From Hevea brasiliensis (taxonomy: Eukaryota; Streptophyta; Magnoliopsida; Malpighiales; Euphorbiaceae), in the NCBI RefSeq assembly GCF_030052815.1, contig NC_079510.1:43986725-44050724 (forward strand): a DNA stretch of 64,000 nucleotides. Reading direction: 5' to 3'. Below are positions 13,743 to 24,800 of the stretch, in pieces (positions within the stretch are counted from its first letter, which is position 1; every line of letters begins with the position of its first letter). The notes below the pieces were generated by a model that was not told the DNA's origin, searched no databases, and saw nothing but the letters and a program-made list of their open reading frames with translations. The position numbers and the translations under genes are program-made.

Positions 13743-15013
13743 AGAAAATTCGTTTTCGAATTTTACACAAGGCAAAACAATGACACAGAGTCACATATCA
13801 AATAAATATGAGTACTTGCTGCGCATATCCCGCTCATTCCCCACAGATTGACTCCTCCACAGGACTTTAACCATAGGGATTTGCATAATTTTTTTGCCTG
13901 CTGAAAGCTGTCTTTAAATGTTCCCTGATCAAAGGAACTATCTCTTAAGTGTGCTACACCAAATCTGAATCATGTACTCTCACCTTTCCAACTTCTATCC
14001 AACATAGAGGAGATCTACACTTCTAGTCATATAATGTTTCATGAAGCATCCTTCTGAAATAACTACCTTTACATGAACCTTATCGAAAATCATTGTTGAT
14101 CCTATTTGGCCATTGAAGCGTTAGCAAGACTTTTCTTTGTGATAAAAGCACTTGTACTTCTTAGTTTTGTGATATTATGAGCTTTTAGTCTACTTTTTGC
14201 CATGAGGTCATTGTACCAACTCTTTCCTATCTTATGTAACCAGCTGCATAAAACTCCATTCATCTTCTCTGCCTCAAATTTAAATCCTTCTATTAAAAAA
14301 AGTATACTTTAAGTTTTTATAGTCGGCGTATATTTCACACATTTCCCATATAGGTAATTCCTCTAAATTTTTAATACAAAGACTACAGCTTCCATTTCCA
14401 TACCATGAGTGGGGTAGTTCTGCTCGTACTTTTTTAACTGCCTTGAAGCATAAGTCACTACTTTACTATATTGCATCAAGACACACCCCAACCCAACTCT
14501 AGAAGCATCACAATACACTTATACCCTTCTCCACTCACCAGCAATGTCAACATAGCAGCTGTAGTTAAACAGTCCTTAAGCTTCTAGAAGCTTTCCTCAC
14601 ATTCATTTGACCAGAAGAATGGAACATTCTTTCTAGTCAACTGTGTTAGAGGAGCTACTATTCTGGAGAAATTCTACATAAAACGCCTGTAGTAACCTCC
14701 TAAGCATAGAAAACTTCACACCTCGGTGACTATAGTAAGCCTAAGCCAATCAGTTACTGCTTTGATTTTCTTAGGGTCTACCTGAATACCTTTACTAAAG
14801 ACTACATATCCCAAGAATGAGATGCTCTCCAGCCAGAACTCACACTTTGAAATTTTTGCATACAGCTGATGCTCCCTCAATGTCTGTAGCACCATCCTCA
14901 GATACTATACATGCTCTTCCTCGATTCGAGAATATATCAAAATATCATCTATGAATACAATGACAAAGTGATTCAGGAACGGCCTAAACACCCTGTTCAT
15001 TAAGTCTATAAAG
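13743..15013 (-). pseudogene. Ty3/gypsy reverse transcriptase C-terminal part, RNase H and integrase remnant
   Basis: Reading the minus strand from 15013 down, the frame gives [20 protein letters not shown] and then the catalytic F-I-D-D-I-L box (about 14940-14960). This is the second half of the reverse transcriptase whose first half lies at 21274-21820. RNase H follows at about 14300-14540 with [14 protein letters not shown] and, further on, Y-A-S-R-Q-L. Most of the integrase is missing: 13743-13990 aligns with the 3' coding end of the second element, while the core domain is not recognisable. Several stops and shifts interrupt the frame, so it is dead. Confidence 0.85.
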
Positions 15014-15126
15014 GCCGTTGTCGACACCATATTTTGATCGATCAACAAAATTAATTGACCCCAACCGACATTCTTCGGTTACAAGTAACTGTATTAGGAA
15101 ATAAGCCGATCTCGCACCTAGTCAAA

Positions 15127-15370
15127 TGATTTTCGATCTCTCAACAAAGGAGGTCACATTAATATCAAGTCTCCATGCCTTCCCATCCCATTTTCGATCT
15201 CTCGCCAAAGAAGGTCGAACCAACACCAAGTCTCCATGTCATTCGATTCATTATCGATCTCTCACCAGAGAGATCAAACCAATGTCAAGTCTCCATATCG
15301 TTCAACATCAGTCCCGATCTCTCAAACCAATATCAAGCCTCCATGCCATTTGGTCTCATTTTCGATCTTC
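15127..15370. repeat. Tandem repeat, about 60 bp, four to five diverged copies
   Basis: The phrase (T/A)TTTTCGATCTCTC recurs about every 60 bp, each time followed by a related block ending in TCAAGTCTCCATG. The copies differ by point changes and a short deletion in the fourth. The array lies close to the left end of the nested element. Confidence 0.75.
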
Positions 15371-15776
15371 CTTTACAAATGCAGTGGAAAATCATTTAGC
15401 TAACGCTAGAATCGGGCCTCGCACTTGTGTGTTCTAGATATTTTTTAAAATAAAGTTAAAAGGTTTATGCTCGGTCTATTTCTCAAAATAAAGCTAAGGG
15501 TTTATGTCCGGTCTATTAATGATCCCGATCCTAAAATTCAAATCAAGTCTTTCAATGTTCTAAAGATTTACCGGGTGTTTGGTCAGGGCTCAGCCCGATC
15601 TCAAGCTTATCTGTAATGTTTTTCTGATCTCTAATACTTTGGTTAATGATTGTTTTTAAAGTTTACTGTCCAGTGCGTGCAAAATAATTAAGTACTCATA
15701 CAATTTGGACATTTTCCTATCTCAACAAGAAATTGAGCAAAAGACTTCATTTCATTCTAAAGTAAACATTTACAAG

Positions 15777-16679
15777 TCATTCGGCTGGAGGATCTCCCCC
15801 AGCCTGATCTCTCAGTACATTTCGCTCATTCTCCCTCTCTCTCTCTGATTCCTCCTTGCTCTCCTCTTCGTCTCGAGGCGCCAGGTCCATCATCCAAGAG
15901 GAATCTTCCTTAGGATAATGCCTCCTGAGCTCAGCCAAAAGATCGCTGTGGGCGTTCACATAAGCACCAGCTTCCCTTGTCACAAGCTCTTCTTCTTTCA
16001 CTCTGAGTTCTTCAGTGAGGCGAGCGACGTCAGCAGTTCGGAGCGCCCGAGCCTCTCCGAGTTCATGAGCCTATTCAGCCAATTTATCCTCGTAGGACTT
16101 CATCCGACCTTCGAGTTCGGTAATATAATCTTGGGCAGATGAAAGTTGAGCTTGGGCAGAGGATGCATCCTTGACCGCTTTTAGAATTTCCTGCCTCAGA
16201 AGATGAGCTTTTTCCCTGATTATATGTTGGTTCACCAAACTCTCTACGCTCAAACTCATCGTCTGGGCCAGGAGATCATCAATGCTACCCGGGGTCAGCC
16301 TATTTCGATCCTCCTGAAGGCATATGGTAGCGCCTAGAACTTTGGCCAAGCCTGGATTCTCCTGAATAGATTGGTTCTTCTCCAGAGAGTGAATGAGGAC
16401 CTGGGCACCGTGAGAAAGGGTCCTCACAGCAGGTTGGGAAGGTCCCCCTTTCGCACTAGAAGGAATAGGTGGAGGTGGTGGCTCTTCTTGTTGAGGGGGA
16501 GAAGGAGCTACCTCTACTTCAGGGACCAGTTGTACTGAAGGTCGGGACGAGTTTCTCGGCACTTCTCCTGATTCCCACTTTGGCATTTGTGATGCCGCAG
16601 TGATCTTCATTTCCCGCACCTTTCTGGAGATCTCCCTCTTCTGCTTACGGCTCTCCTTGGAAGCCTCGCCACCCGCCAT
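15777..16679 (-). pseudogene. Antisense ORF B of the nested element: coiled-coil protein with one TAG stop
   Basis: A single minus-strand frame of 301 codons starts at ATG 16679 (MAGGEASKESRKQKREISRK) and ends at 15777. One in-frame TAG at 16071-16073 interrupts it. Composition changes along the protein: a basic N terminus, a Pro-rich middle (a run of Pro and Gln near residues 60-75), then a long Ala/Glu/Gln/Leu-rich part typical of a coiled coil, and an acidic, Glu/Arg-rich tail. The start lies 44 nt beyond the stop of ORF A on the same strand, so both could come from one transcript or, with a short intron, one protein. Proteins of this make-up accompany the 'putative gypsy type transposon' domain in plant Tat-lineage elements; that link is an inference. 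No enzymatic motif is visible. Confidence 0.6.
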
Positions 16680-16723
16680 ACTTGCACAAAGAAAAGTCAG
16701 TGAGTTCGCTAAGGATTCAGAAA

Positions 16724-17611
16724 TCAGAAAGTACCAGGGCCAAGGTCAGAGAGCTGGAGCTCGTATCCTTCATCGGTGATCAGCCGCATCATCCAATGTT
16801 TCAGCTCGGCCATCACCGCATAAAAGCAAGAGATCTTCTAGGTGGCCGCCAGATCTTTAAGTTCCATCACTATGGCACCCTTGTCCCTACTCAGGGCGAC
16901 ATGCTTCGGAATTGGCGGGACCAAATATTGCCAGCTACGGGAGAAACCCTCGAAACCGTTCGGAATCTTGCTCCTCAGCATGAAGAAGTGATTTTTCCAA
17001 TTCTTTAGTGAAGAGGGAAGATCAGTAAAAAGCCCACAGTGCGGTTTTACCTGGAAGAACTAGTACTCGTCGTCCTTTCGACGAGTAAGCCTATGCAGCT
17101 TAGGAAAAACCTTCGCGGTAGGATCAAGCTTCTTGGCCCTACATAAGCCTCTGAAAGCTACCAAAATTTGCCACAAGTTCGGATGTACTTGGGCTACACT
17201 TATGTGGTGAAACTTCAGAACATTCTTGAAGAAGTCATCAAGGGGAAACCTAAGCCCGACTTTTAATTGCTCTTCGTACACCATGATCGCATCATTTTCA
17301 TCGAAAAAGTGATCGGCTTTGAGATCGCCATGGCATTTGATAAGCTCGAAGGAGTCGGTCCGAAGGTTGTACTCTTGACTAATCGACTGCAGATCAGTTT
17401 CTTGGAGGATTGATGGCAGCTCATCCACCGGGAGATTTTCTCTCCCAGAGGAATGTGTTCGTCTTGATTGTATCGCTTGACCATGGGCTGAAGCAGAGGT
17501 CGTAGGAGGCTCAGGTCGCCCACTCGACCTAATCACCTCGACTTCATCTGACGACCATGAGACATAGACGGAAGGAGGGCTCGCCGCTCTCTAACCTTCG
17601 GCTCTGCTCAT
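16724..17611 (-). pseudogene. Antisense ORF A of the nested element: 'putative gypsy type transposon'-like protein with three TAG stops
   Basis: A frame of 295 codons plus TGA runs from ATG 17611 to 16724. It is broken only by TAG at about 17591-17593, 17060-17062 and 16838-16840. Around residues 100-180 it contains L-R-F-P-L-D-D-F-F-K-N-V-L, then H-P-N-L-W-Q-I-L-V-A-F-R-G-L-C, then W-K-N-H-F-F. This order resembles the plant domain annotated as 'putative gypsy type transposon' (Pfam Transposase_28), found in extra ORFs of Tat-lineage retroelements. A TATA box lies about 150 bp upstream on the same strand (17761-17775). No catalytic residues are recognisable, and the assignment is from memory of the family pattern. 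Confidence 0.6.
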
Positions 17612-17760
17612 TTTCAAAGAAATCAAAAGCTTAAGTAAGAGAAGGATTAAAGTCCTTATCGGAGTGTGATCGGTGCTGGAAAAACTTGAAGAAATGAGAG
17701 AAAGCTAAAATTGCAAGCAGAGTGCTGAAAATGGCATAGGGGAGCAACTGAGAGACCCTT

Positions 17761-17775
17761 CCCCTATTTATACCC
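17761..17775 (-). promoter_or_regulatory. TATA box for antisense ORF A
   Basis: The minus strand reads GGGTATAAATAGGGG about 150 bp upstream of ATG 17611. It is a canonical plant TATA box in the right place and orientation for a short leader. No transcript evidence is available here. Confidence 0.55.
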
Positions 17776-18057
17776 GTGTGAGCATTCAATGCTCACCAAG
17801 TCCTAAGCGGTGCATCAGTTAGTGTAATTTGCCCGCTTTTTTGATGCGTCGAGGGAAGGTTCCAGAAACACAACAAATAAAATAAAATGAGATCGGCTAG
17901 CTAAGGTCGTCGAAATAAGGTAAATGTTTAGAGTCACAGATCGGCTAAGGGAGATCTAGTTAGGAACCAGATCGGATATGCACATCAGAGATCGAAAATT
18001 AATCAGGGCAATAATTAAATGATAACTGTCTAATAAAATTTTATTTCATTTCCAAAA

Positions 18058-18272
18058 GGTCAGATTACATCATTTGGGCAATCTCAAGAGATCGGATTAC
18101 ATCATTTCCAAAAGGTCAGATTACATCATTTGGGCGATCTCAAGAGATTGGATTACATCATTAAAGGTCAGATTACATCTTTTGGGCGATCTCAAGAGAT
18201 CGGATTACATCATTAAAGGTCAGATTACATCATTTGGGAGATCTCTAAAGATCGACACTACATCCTACCTAG
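18058..18272. repeat. Tandem repeat, 51-56 bp, four copies
   Basis: Each copy starts GGTCAGATTACATCATTTGG and continues with a palindromic GATCTCAAGAGATC core and GGATTACATCATT. The copies start near 18058, 18114, 18166 and 18218. The last is the most diverged. The array separates the two antisense promoter/ORF modules of the nested element. Confidence 0.8.
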
Positions 18273-18363
18273 TAAGGACCTATGTCAAAGCCTAGTCTTG
18301 TGGCTGAATCGAAAGATGTGTTTGATCAGGCAGCCATCCATAGGCACCGGATAGATGTGCAGC

Positions 18364-18720
18364 TTAGATGGAGTGACTGTGACTCTCATGATGATGAGGA
18401 GTCATCGTCAATGTCATCAACCAGAACCGAGCCGCAGTCGGGATGCCCGATGTGGTGAAGAGCCAAATGAACTTCAAAAGGCGGTTACCGATATTTATAG
18501 GGAAATTAGCAGTCCTCTCGCCCGAAATCAGTTCACCGATTATATCGGTAGACTGATTCGAGATCGGTACGATCGACATTTTCGATCTTGATTGGTAAAT
18601 TAGTCCGGTTCTCTCACTATCATCAGATGTGGTTCTCATGATTCTCCGATCACCGGGATCATAAATCTTCAGTCGGGGAACGAAGAGAATAATCGAAAAA
18701 AGATCAAAAGCAGTCACCAT
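18364..18720 (-). CDS. Possible third antisense ORF (C) of the nested element, 118 aa
   Basis: A minus-strand frame begins at ATG 18720 (MVTAFDLFSIILFVPRLK...) and runs to 18364. I do not recognise it. It lies about 90-105 bp downstream of a second TATA-like box (18809-18824). Its upstream DNA shares short blocks with the DNA upstream of ORF A: a GAGCATT motif and AAGGGAAGGTTC(C/T)AGAA. Its Ser/Thr-rich translation lacks a recognisable domain, so it may be a decayed paralogue of ORF A or merely open by chance. Confidence 0.3.
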   Translation of the reverse strand: MVTAFDLFSIILFVPRLKIYDPGDRRIMRTTSDDSERTGLIYQSRSKMSIVPISNQSTDIIGELISGERTANFPINIGNRLLKFIWLFTTSGIPTAARFWLMTLTMTPHHHESHSHSI

Positions 18721-18808
18721 GGCTGAAATTGTTATCGGAGAAACTTGGACAGGAGAAGTGAAAAATGGGAAGAGAAGAAATGGAATATGGGAGAGATTCC
18801 CCACTGAG

Positions 18809-18824
18809 GCATATATATAGGGGG
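18809..18824 (-). promoter_or_regulatory. Second antisense TATA-like box in the nested element
   Basis: The minus strand reads CCCCTATATATATGCC, about 90-105 bp upstream of the ATG of ORF C. The surrounding 100 bp shares scattered blocks with the TATA region at 17761, which points to a diverged duplication. A third box of similar type (CCTTATAAATAGGG, minus) lies near 20349-20365 with no ORF behind it. Confidence 0.4.
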
Positions 18825-19442
18825 CCTGAGCATTTATTATAGGCGAAAACTGAAGCGGACGCATCGGTAACCGAAGAATTAAATGTTTTGACCGAGGCAG
18901 ATTAGATAGAAGGGAAGGTTCTAGAATGGGAGAGATCAGGAGAGGGGCCCGATATGAGAGATCGAAAAGAGTCATGACCAAGAGAACGGAAGGAATGGAG
19001 ATCGGAAAAGAAGACAAAAGACTTCCAATAACTTCCTTCATAATCAGAGCCGAGGTAGTTAAAGCGTTGCAGGCAAGATCAAATCTTCACTGCACGCTTC
19101 CTGTGCAGAATCGCCCGCAATGTTGACAGACGCCAGGATAGTTATGACAATCCTATGCTCCTCAATCTCCACCGTTGATCTTACTCGTAAGGATAAACTC
19201 GGAGCCCTTGGATCAAAAAGTGGATAATAGGACCGGCGCCTTTTGTTCCCGGCCTTCGGATCCATCTTGACAGGAAGATCCTGAGCCGTTGGATTGGAAA
19301 AGAGAAAGGGCAAATATTCTGAATAGGATCTTAGCCGTCCGTTCTGATTCTCCTCAATTCTCAGGCATCAGATCATGCCCTTTTAAATCCAAACCTTCCA
19401 TCTTCCCAGAAGAGATCCTGACCCTTCACTAGGAGCACCCGT

Positions 19443-19457
19443 TCCCTATAAATACCT
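19443..19457 (+). promoter_or_regulatory. Plus-strand TATA box of the nested element (candidate LTR promoter)
   Basis: CCCTATAAATACCTG lies on the plus strand after about 400 bp of mixed-composition DNA with recurrent CCGTTGGAT/CCGTTGATC-like words. If the whole element is one LTR, this would be the U3/R boundary region, about 4.4 kb from the left tip and 1.8 kb from the right tip. Confidence 0.4.
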
Positions 19458-20468
19458 GTATACAATACTGTTGAAGGATAGACAAAAAGGTGGTGATTAT
19501 AGTGGAAAGGCTCTGAAACTTGATTCAGTCTTGCTACTTTGCTATTTTAAGCTTTCAAAAATAGAGAAACTTCATAAATCAGTTTTTTTAAGTATCTCCA
19601 TTGAAGGAGTGTTGGACCCTGAAACTCTTCATTTTCAGTTGTTCACTACTCTGCGATACCATTTCTCAGTTCTAGTTTCATCTTCATCATCTTAATATCA
19701 ACATTTTATTCTCCAAGCTTAATCTCATCCCAACCCGGTTACTGTCACTTTGGATCAATTGCATTCTAACTTGGTATTTGTTATTTCAAAGCAAGCATTA
19801 GTCCCCAGACTATTAGCTCGTAGCTCTACAATATTTATGGCTCCATAGTTAGTTCAATAGACTCAATCTCCCACAGGTAAGTGTCTAGACAGTCGCTTTA
19901 TCAAATGCTCGCTTTTTATTTTCTTTGTTTTCATGCTCGTAATTTTCATTAAGTTTAGTTATGCTAAAGAGCCCGACATAGATAGTTATTCTCTTGAGTT
20001 TACCTTTTATTCATCAGTTCATGTTATTTATTTGTTCTTAGCCTTAATTACCTTCAAATATAGGTGTTCTGGTTACGGGTAACGTGTAGGTAGTTTAATA
20101 AAATGTTGGTAGCTATATCTTAACACGAGAGTTTTTTTTAAACAAATAAAAATAATAAAAGTTTGGATAATAAATCGGAGGAAAAACTTATGAAGTCGAA
20201 CTACTAAACAAGCTCAGGAGATAACTTGGTATAGTGGGGATCGAGGTAAAATCAGATCTCAGACTAAGAAATGAAAGAGATCGGACATTGCCTGCCAAAG
20301 AGTACTGGTAAGGCGATCACAAAGGAGATCGGCAAAAACTCAGTCTGGTACCCCCTCCCTATTTATAAGGTATCAATGGGTTAAGAGAAGCCTCGCTCGG
20401 ATTCCTGGCGTCTTCAGGCACCAGAACCCTTAATTTAAGGTTCTTACGATATATGATCGTAATAAATA

Positions 20469-20830
20469 AATAAGAGATCAGGGGAGAGTTCTTATCCGAG
20501 ATTCCTCACGCTAAACTTTAAATGCTTGAAGAGATCAGAGGAGAGTTCTTATCCGATTCTCAACCAAAAACTTTATTAAATATGTAGAGATCAGAAGAGA
20601 GTTCTTATCCGATTCTCAACCAAAAACTTTATTAAATATGTGGAGATCGGAGGAGAGTTTTTATCCGAGATCCTTCATTAAAACTTTAAACCAAATATTT
20701 TAAGAGATCGGGGGAGAGTTCTTACTTGATTCTCATAATACGCGGAATTCGGAGGAGAGTTTTTATCCGAAATATCCTGTTGGACACTCTAAATAAAACA
20801 TGTCTAGAGATCGGGAGAAGTTCCATCCCG
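20469..20830. repeat. Tandem repeat, about 58 bp, six diverged copies
   Basis: The phrase AGAGATC(A/G)G(G/A)(G/A)GAGAGTTCTTATCCG recurs about every 58 bp, followed by an A/T-rich spacer ending in ACTTTA-like words. The last copies are more diverged. The array lies in the right-hand part of the nested element. Confidence 0.75.
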
Positions 20831-21194
20831 AGCTCTCTTAGCGAAGTTCAAAATAAACAAAACTCCAATACACAAGGCAACTTTATCCGAACACCTATTC
20901 ACTAAAGGGCCATCTCACGAACTTGTGTTCCTGGGCAACCCAAAATAAGTAAAATATCAAACATTCCTTTATTTTGCACAAAGGATTAACATCAGTATTA
21001 TCCTAATCCCCTAAGTACCCTTTTAATTTATGAAAGAGCATAAGATTAAATCTGTTTACCCTCATTAAGGGACGAGGCGGGGTGCCTAACACCTTCCTCG
21101 TCCGTATATGGACCCCGAACCTAGAATCTCTGTTTTCGAAGTGGTTTCATTTAAATTTATTTTCATGAATGGTTTTCTTTAATTTCCCTCAAAA

Positions 21195-21830
21195 TTAAGG
21201 TGATGACTCCTCACTCTTTTCCACTTCGATGAGTGTTCGTCCAGGTGATCGCAAAATACCTTGCGACAGCCGTTGGTGTATTGTAAGTTCAAAAGATATC
21301 ACTAAGAACTCATAATGACCATACCTAGTCCTGAATATTGTCTTTGGCACATCCTCACTTCTGATCCTCAGTAGGTGATAACCTGATCGCAAGTCTATTT
21401 TTGAAAAGTACCTTGCTCCTTGTAACTGATCAAACAGGTCATCAATCTGAGGAAGTGTATATTTGTTCTTAACAGTCACTTTGTTCAACTATTCATAATC
21501 AATACACAACCTCAATATTCCATCCTTCTTCCTCACAAATAGAACAGGAGCACCCTAAGGTGAAGTGCTTGGCCGAATGAAACCCTTATCCAGCAGCTCT
21601 CATAGTTGCTCCTTCAGTTTCTTTAGCTTTGTTGGTGTCATCCTGTAAGATGGTATAGAAATGGGATTTGTACTTAGCACAATATCTATGCAGAACTCTA
21701 TCTCCCTATCCAGTGGCAATCCTAGAAGCCCCTCAGGAAACACATTCATAAATTCTTTGACAACAGGTACATTCTCCACATTAGTACTTTCAACAAATGT
21801 GTCCCTCACTAGTGCCAAATATCCTCAACA
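21195..21830 (-). pseudogene. Ty3/gypsy reverse transcriptase N-terminal part of the first element
   Basis: The minus strand from about 21818 reads V-P-V-V-K-E-F-M-N-V-F-P-E-G-L and D-R-E-I-E-F, the classic junction between protease and reverse transcriptase. Then come [36 protein letters not shown] and [11 protein letters not shown]. The frame is interrupted between the two parts by short lesions. It stops being reverse transcriptase at 21273, where the nested element begins; the missing continuation is found at 15013 and below. Only the part above 21273 belongs to this gene. The family is Ty3/gypsy beyond reasonable doubt. Confidence 0.9.
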
Positions 21831-24800
21831 TCTACGCCTCAACATCTTTCTGGTACTAATGATTGACACTAAGTTGTATGGAGCTACACTCTCTCACCAT
21901 CAAAGCTAAACTCTTCCACTCTAGGAATATAAAAATACACCTTTTTATTATTTCTTAATCTTAACTCTACAATTGGTTTTCACTAACACATCCACCATAC
22001 AGTATCATACTATAGTACTAACCTACTACTTATTTTATGAAACACAGGCCATTCACCATGGATGATTCTTCTTGTTCTTCCTTCCTAACATGACCATTAA
22101 AATATTATCGTCCCCTACTATCCTTTGTAAGGAATTGCCCTTCATGGTTAGATAGATATCTTTGAACCTATAAGTTCCACCTAAATTGTCATAGCAATGA
22201 GAAATGTGTGTTGTACCACAATTCTAGACAAGATACTTTATATATTCATTCTTCTTGATATAGCCACATCTATTGCCTACAGCTTTCCAGACTTCAGCCT
22301 CAAATCTACCCATTAGTAACAATTCCATCCATTGAAACTCATCTACTAATAGTACTTCCTCCAACTTATAGCTCAGAAGGGTTGCAAGCCCTGATAACTA
22401 ACTTGATTTATCTTCAGTCACTACCCTGCTTGTCCTTTAATCCTTGACCTTAAGTATGCACTTACCATCATTTCTTCTTGAGAAATTGTGTATAAACTGG
22501 TGCCTATCGAATTCTTAAATACTAGGTCACCTCAACACAATTTCCCTTACTTATGTAGTCTTTTAGAGCCAAACGCATAAGCTAAACTTGAAGAGAAAGA
22601 GAAATCTCCTCCTACAATCATTAGCACACTATTATCTATAGGATAATGTTCAACCCATGTCTCCTGGTCTTTTCTTGAAATTTCATTATCTCTTTCCATA
22701 TGATATTAGCTACAACAATCCTTCTGTTGTACCACCGATTGACTAACATATCATCTTAGGATTTACTATCACTACTTATACTCTATTTTGACCCCTTTTG
22801 TCTACCTTCGTTCTTTTGCATTCTTACATCTTATTGTATTCTAGAAGATGTCTCTCACTAAAAGACTTTTCCAGAATTGATCCCAATAATACTTACAGCC
22901 ATAACTCCTATCCTTGTACTTCTTAGTGACTTGTGACTACCACTCATGCATTTCTCTTCCTGCCCTATCTCCTACTATCGTTCTGCCACTTATTTTCCTT
23001 TCATGATTTCTTATAAAGTGACCCTATTGGTCATACCGAAAATGCTCACCTAACCCTTGATCGCAGATCCCATAACTGCTATCTCACCATCTCTACTCAA
23101 GACCTAAGTCTATGTGCCATTTTCCACCATCCTTTTTGTTCATCATGCCTATTTGAACCATTAGGTTTATTTTTATTTAACTTACCACTTATTAATTCAC
23201 TCCTTTGCCTAGTAGGACAGTTTAAGACACCATTGCATATCCTATAACCTTTGCTTACTCTGATTGCATTTCTCAACTAAATTTTCTCATACTATTAGAA
23301 GTTTAAATGGATCTTATCCCAATGCTACCTACTCCATCTTGGAAACAGCAATAGACAGAGTTTGATCCATATCCTGCAACTCTGAACTCCATGTTTTGGC
23401 TCCTGATACTGCCCAAACTATGACTTGCTCTAAGTCCTACACTTCTAGATCCTATATCTTGACAACTATTCTCACTCATGTAATCTCATTCTGGGCTTTC
23501 TAATATTGTTTTTCAGTTCATCCTATTTACCTTGCCCAAGATGACACTTTATGTACTTTATATCTCAGTTTGATCTTCCTAATCTTGTCCTATTCTTAGC
23601 TATTCAATTTGCTTTTTAATTCATCTCTTTGATCTTACCCAAAATAGAACCTTGATTACTTTGTTCCTTAGCTCCATGCTTCTTATTGACCTGACAGCTA
23701 TGCTAGATAACTGTACTTTTCAGTATCTCTACTAAGTCGTCTTCACCTTTGTACTACTCAGAATTGGTCTTTCGACCACTCTGATTAGCACTTCCACTGC
23801 CATTCAAATTTCTCTCCTATTACATCTGAAACTAACTATTCAAATTTTCATTTCTATATTTCATTTTATCTACTAATATTCTATGACTTATTTTAGCTGA
23901 CATGCAGTTATTGTCCTTTCCTCTGCTTAACTACAAACTACCCTATAATACCTCAAGGAGAGAATCTATAAGATCTTTTTTTTCCGTTGCTACTCCAAAG
24001 CTCTGCATCCATCATGATCTAATCCCTTATAATTCGTACAATGAAAACTATACTCTCCTTAAAGGGGGTACTTGAGTCAACTATTTTCTATCACACTACA
24101 GTCTCATTTAGGACATTATTCCACAGATCATTATATTAGTGGTACTCTTCTATTTTTCTTGAGAAGACATAAGATCAAACCCTACATCATAACTGACTGC
24201 AAGAGGGCTACTACCTTTACCGCATTACCACAACTATACAAGGCTACCTACTATCTTTTTATATTATAAACTTTCCTAAAATGTCATTTCGCAGGCTACG
24301 AATATTATTCATAATCTCCAATCTCCATTAGGGAGTAGAGCGGTACTTACGCTCCACTGTCACACGTAGAAGGTGTTATCTTCATCAAACTTTAGGCAAT
24401 ACATCCACCATAACGCCAACACTGCCAACGATTTCATATCGAAGACCAGATGATCCAACTAAGTAGGTGTCATCACTACACTACAATCGTGCTAAAAACC
24501 TCTAGTCTCGTGCCACTTATGCTAGAACTCTGCGCTCAAGTTAGGATAACTGAGTTGCTAACTTTAGTTATCACCCAACTGTGACCATTGATATTCTATC
24601 TCAAGGGTCTTAAATCTCTAACTAAGAGTTTCCAATTCTTCTGTAAAAATAGAACTCTGTTTTGACATAATTGTACCAAAACAGAGACTATCATTAAACA
24701 CCCTCATCCTAGAGCACCACAAGGAAACACGCAGGTCTACACAATAATCCTATGTCAGTACTGTAATTTGTAACTTACAGTATAAACATCGAGAATATTA

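Larger units (their letters stand above)
15019..21268 (+). mobile_element. Nested 6.25-kb LTR-type element with antisense ORFs (giant solo LTR or internally deleted Tat/Ogre-like element)
   Basis: The element begins TGTCGACACC and ends TTGCGACA, with 5-bp inverted tips TGTCG/CGACA. It is flanked by GCCGT at 15014-15018 and 21269-21273. Removing it restores the host reverse-transcriptase frame apart from small lesions. I found no second copy of the left-end sequence near the right end, as a two-LTR element would require. The right 250 bp (GGGTGCCTAACACCTTCC, then GAACC, then a GGTGATGACTCC block and GCGACA) resembles the 3' end of Tat/Ogre-lineage LTRs read on the plus strand. On that reading the protein frames at 15777-17611 are antisense. 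No gag, protease, reverse transcriptase or integrase is visible inside. The sequence is unusually rich in GATC-containing words. Confidence 0.8.

Noticed and set aside
15126..15437. 103-aa plus-strand frame
   Set aside because: It is the translation of a 60-bp tandem repeat array, with the periodic peptide expected from the repeat and no start context.
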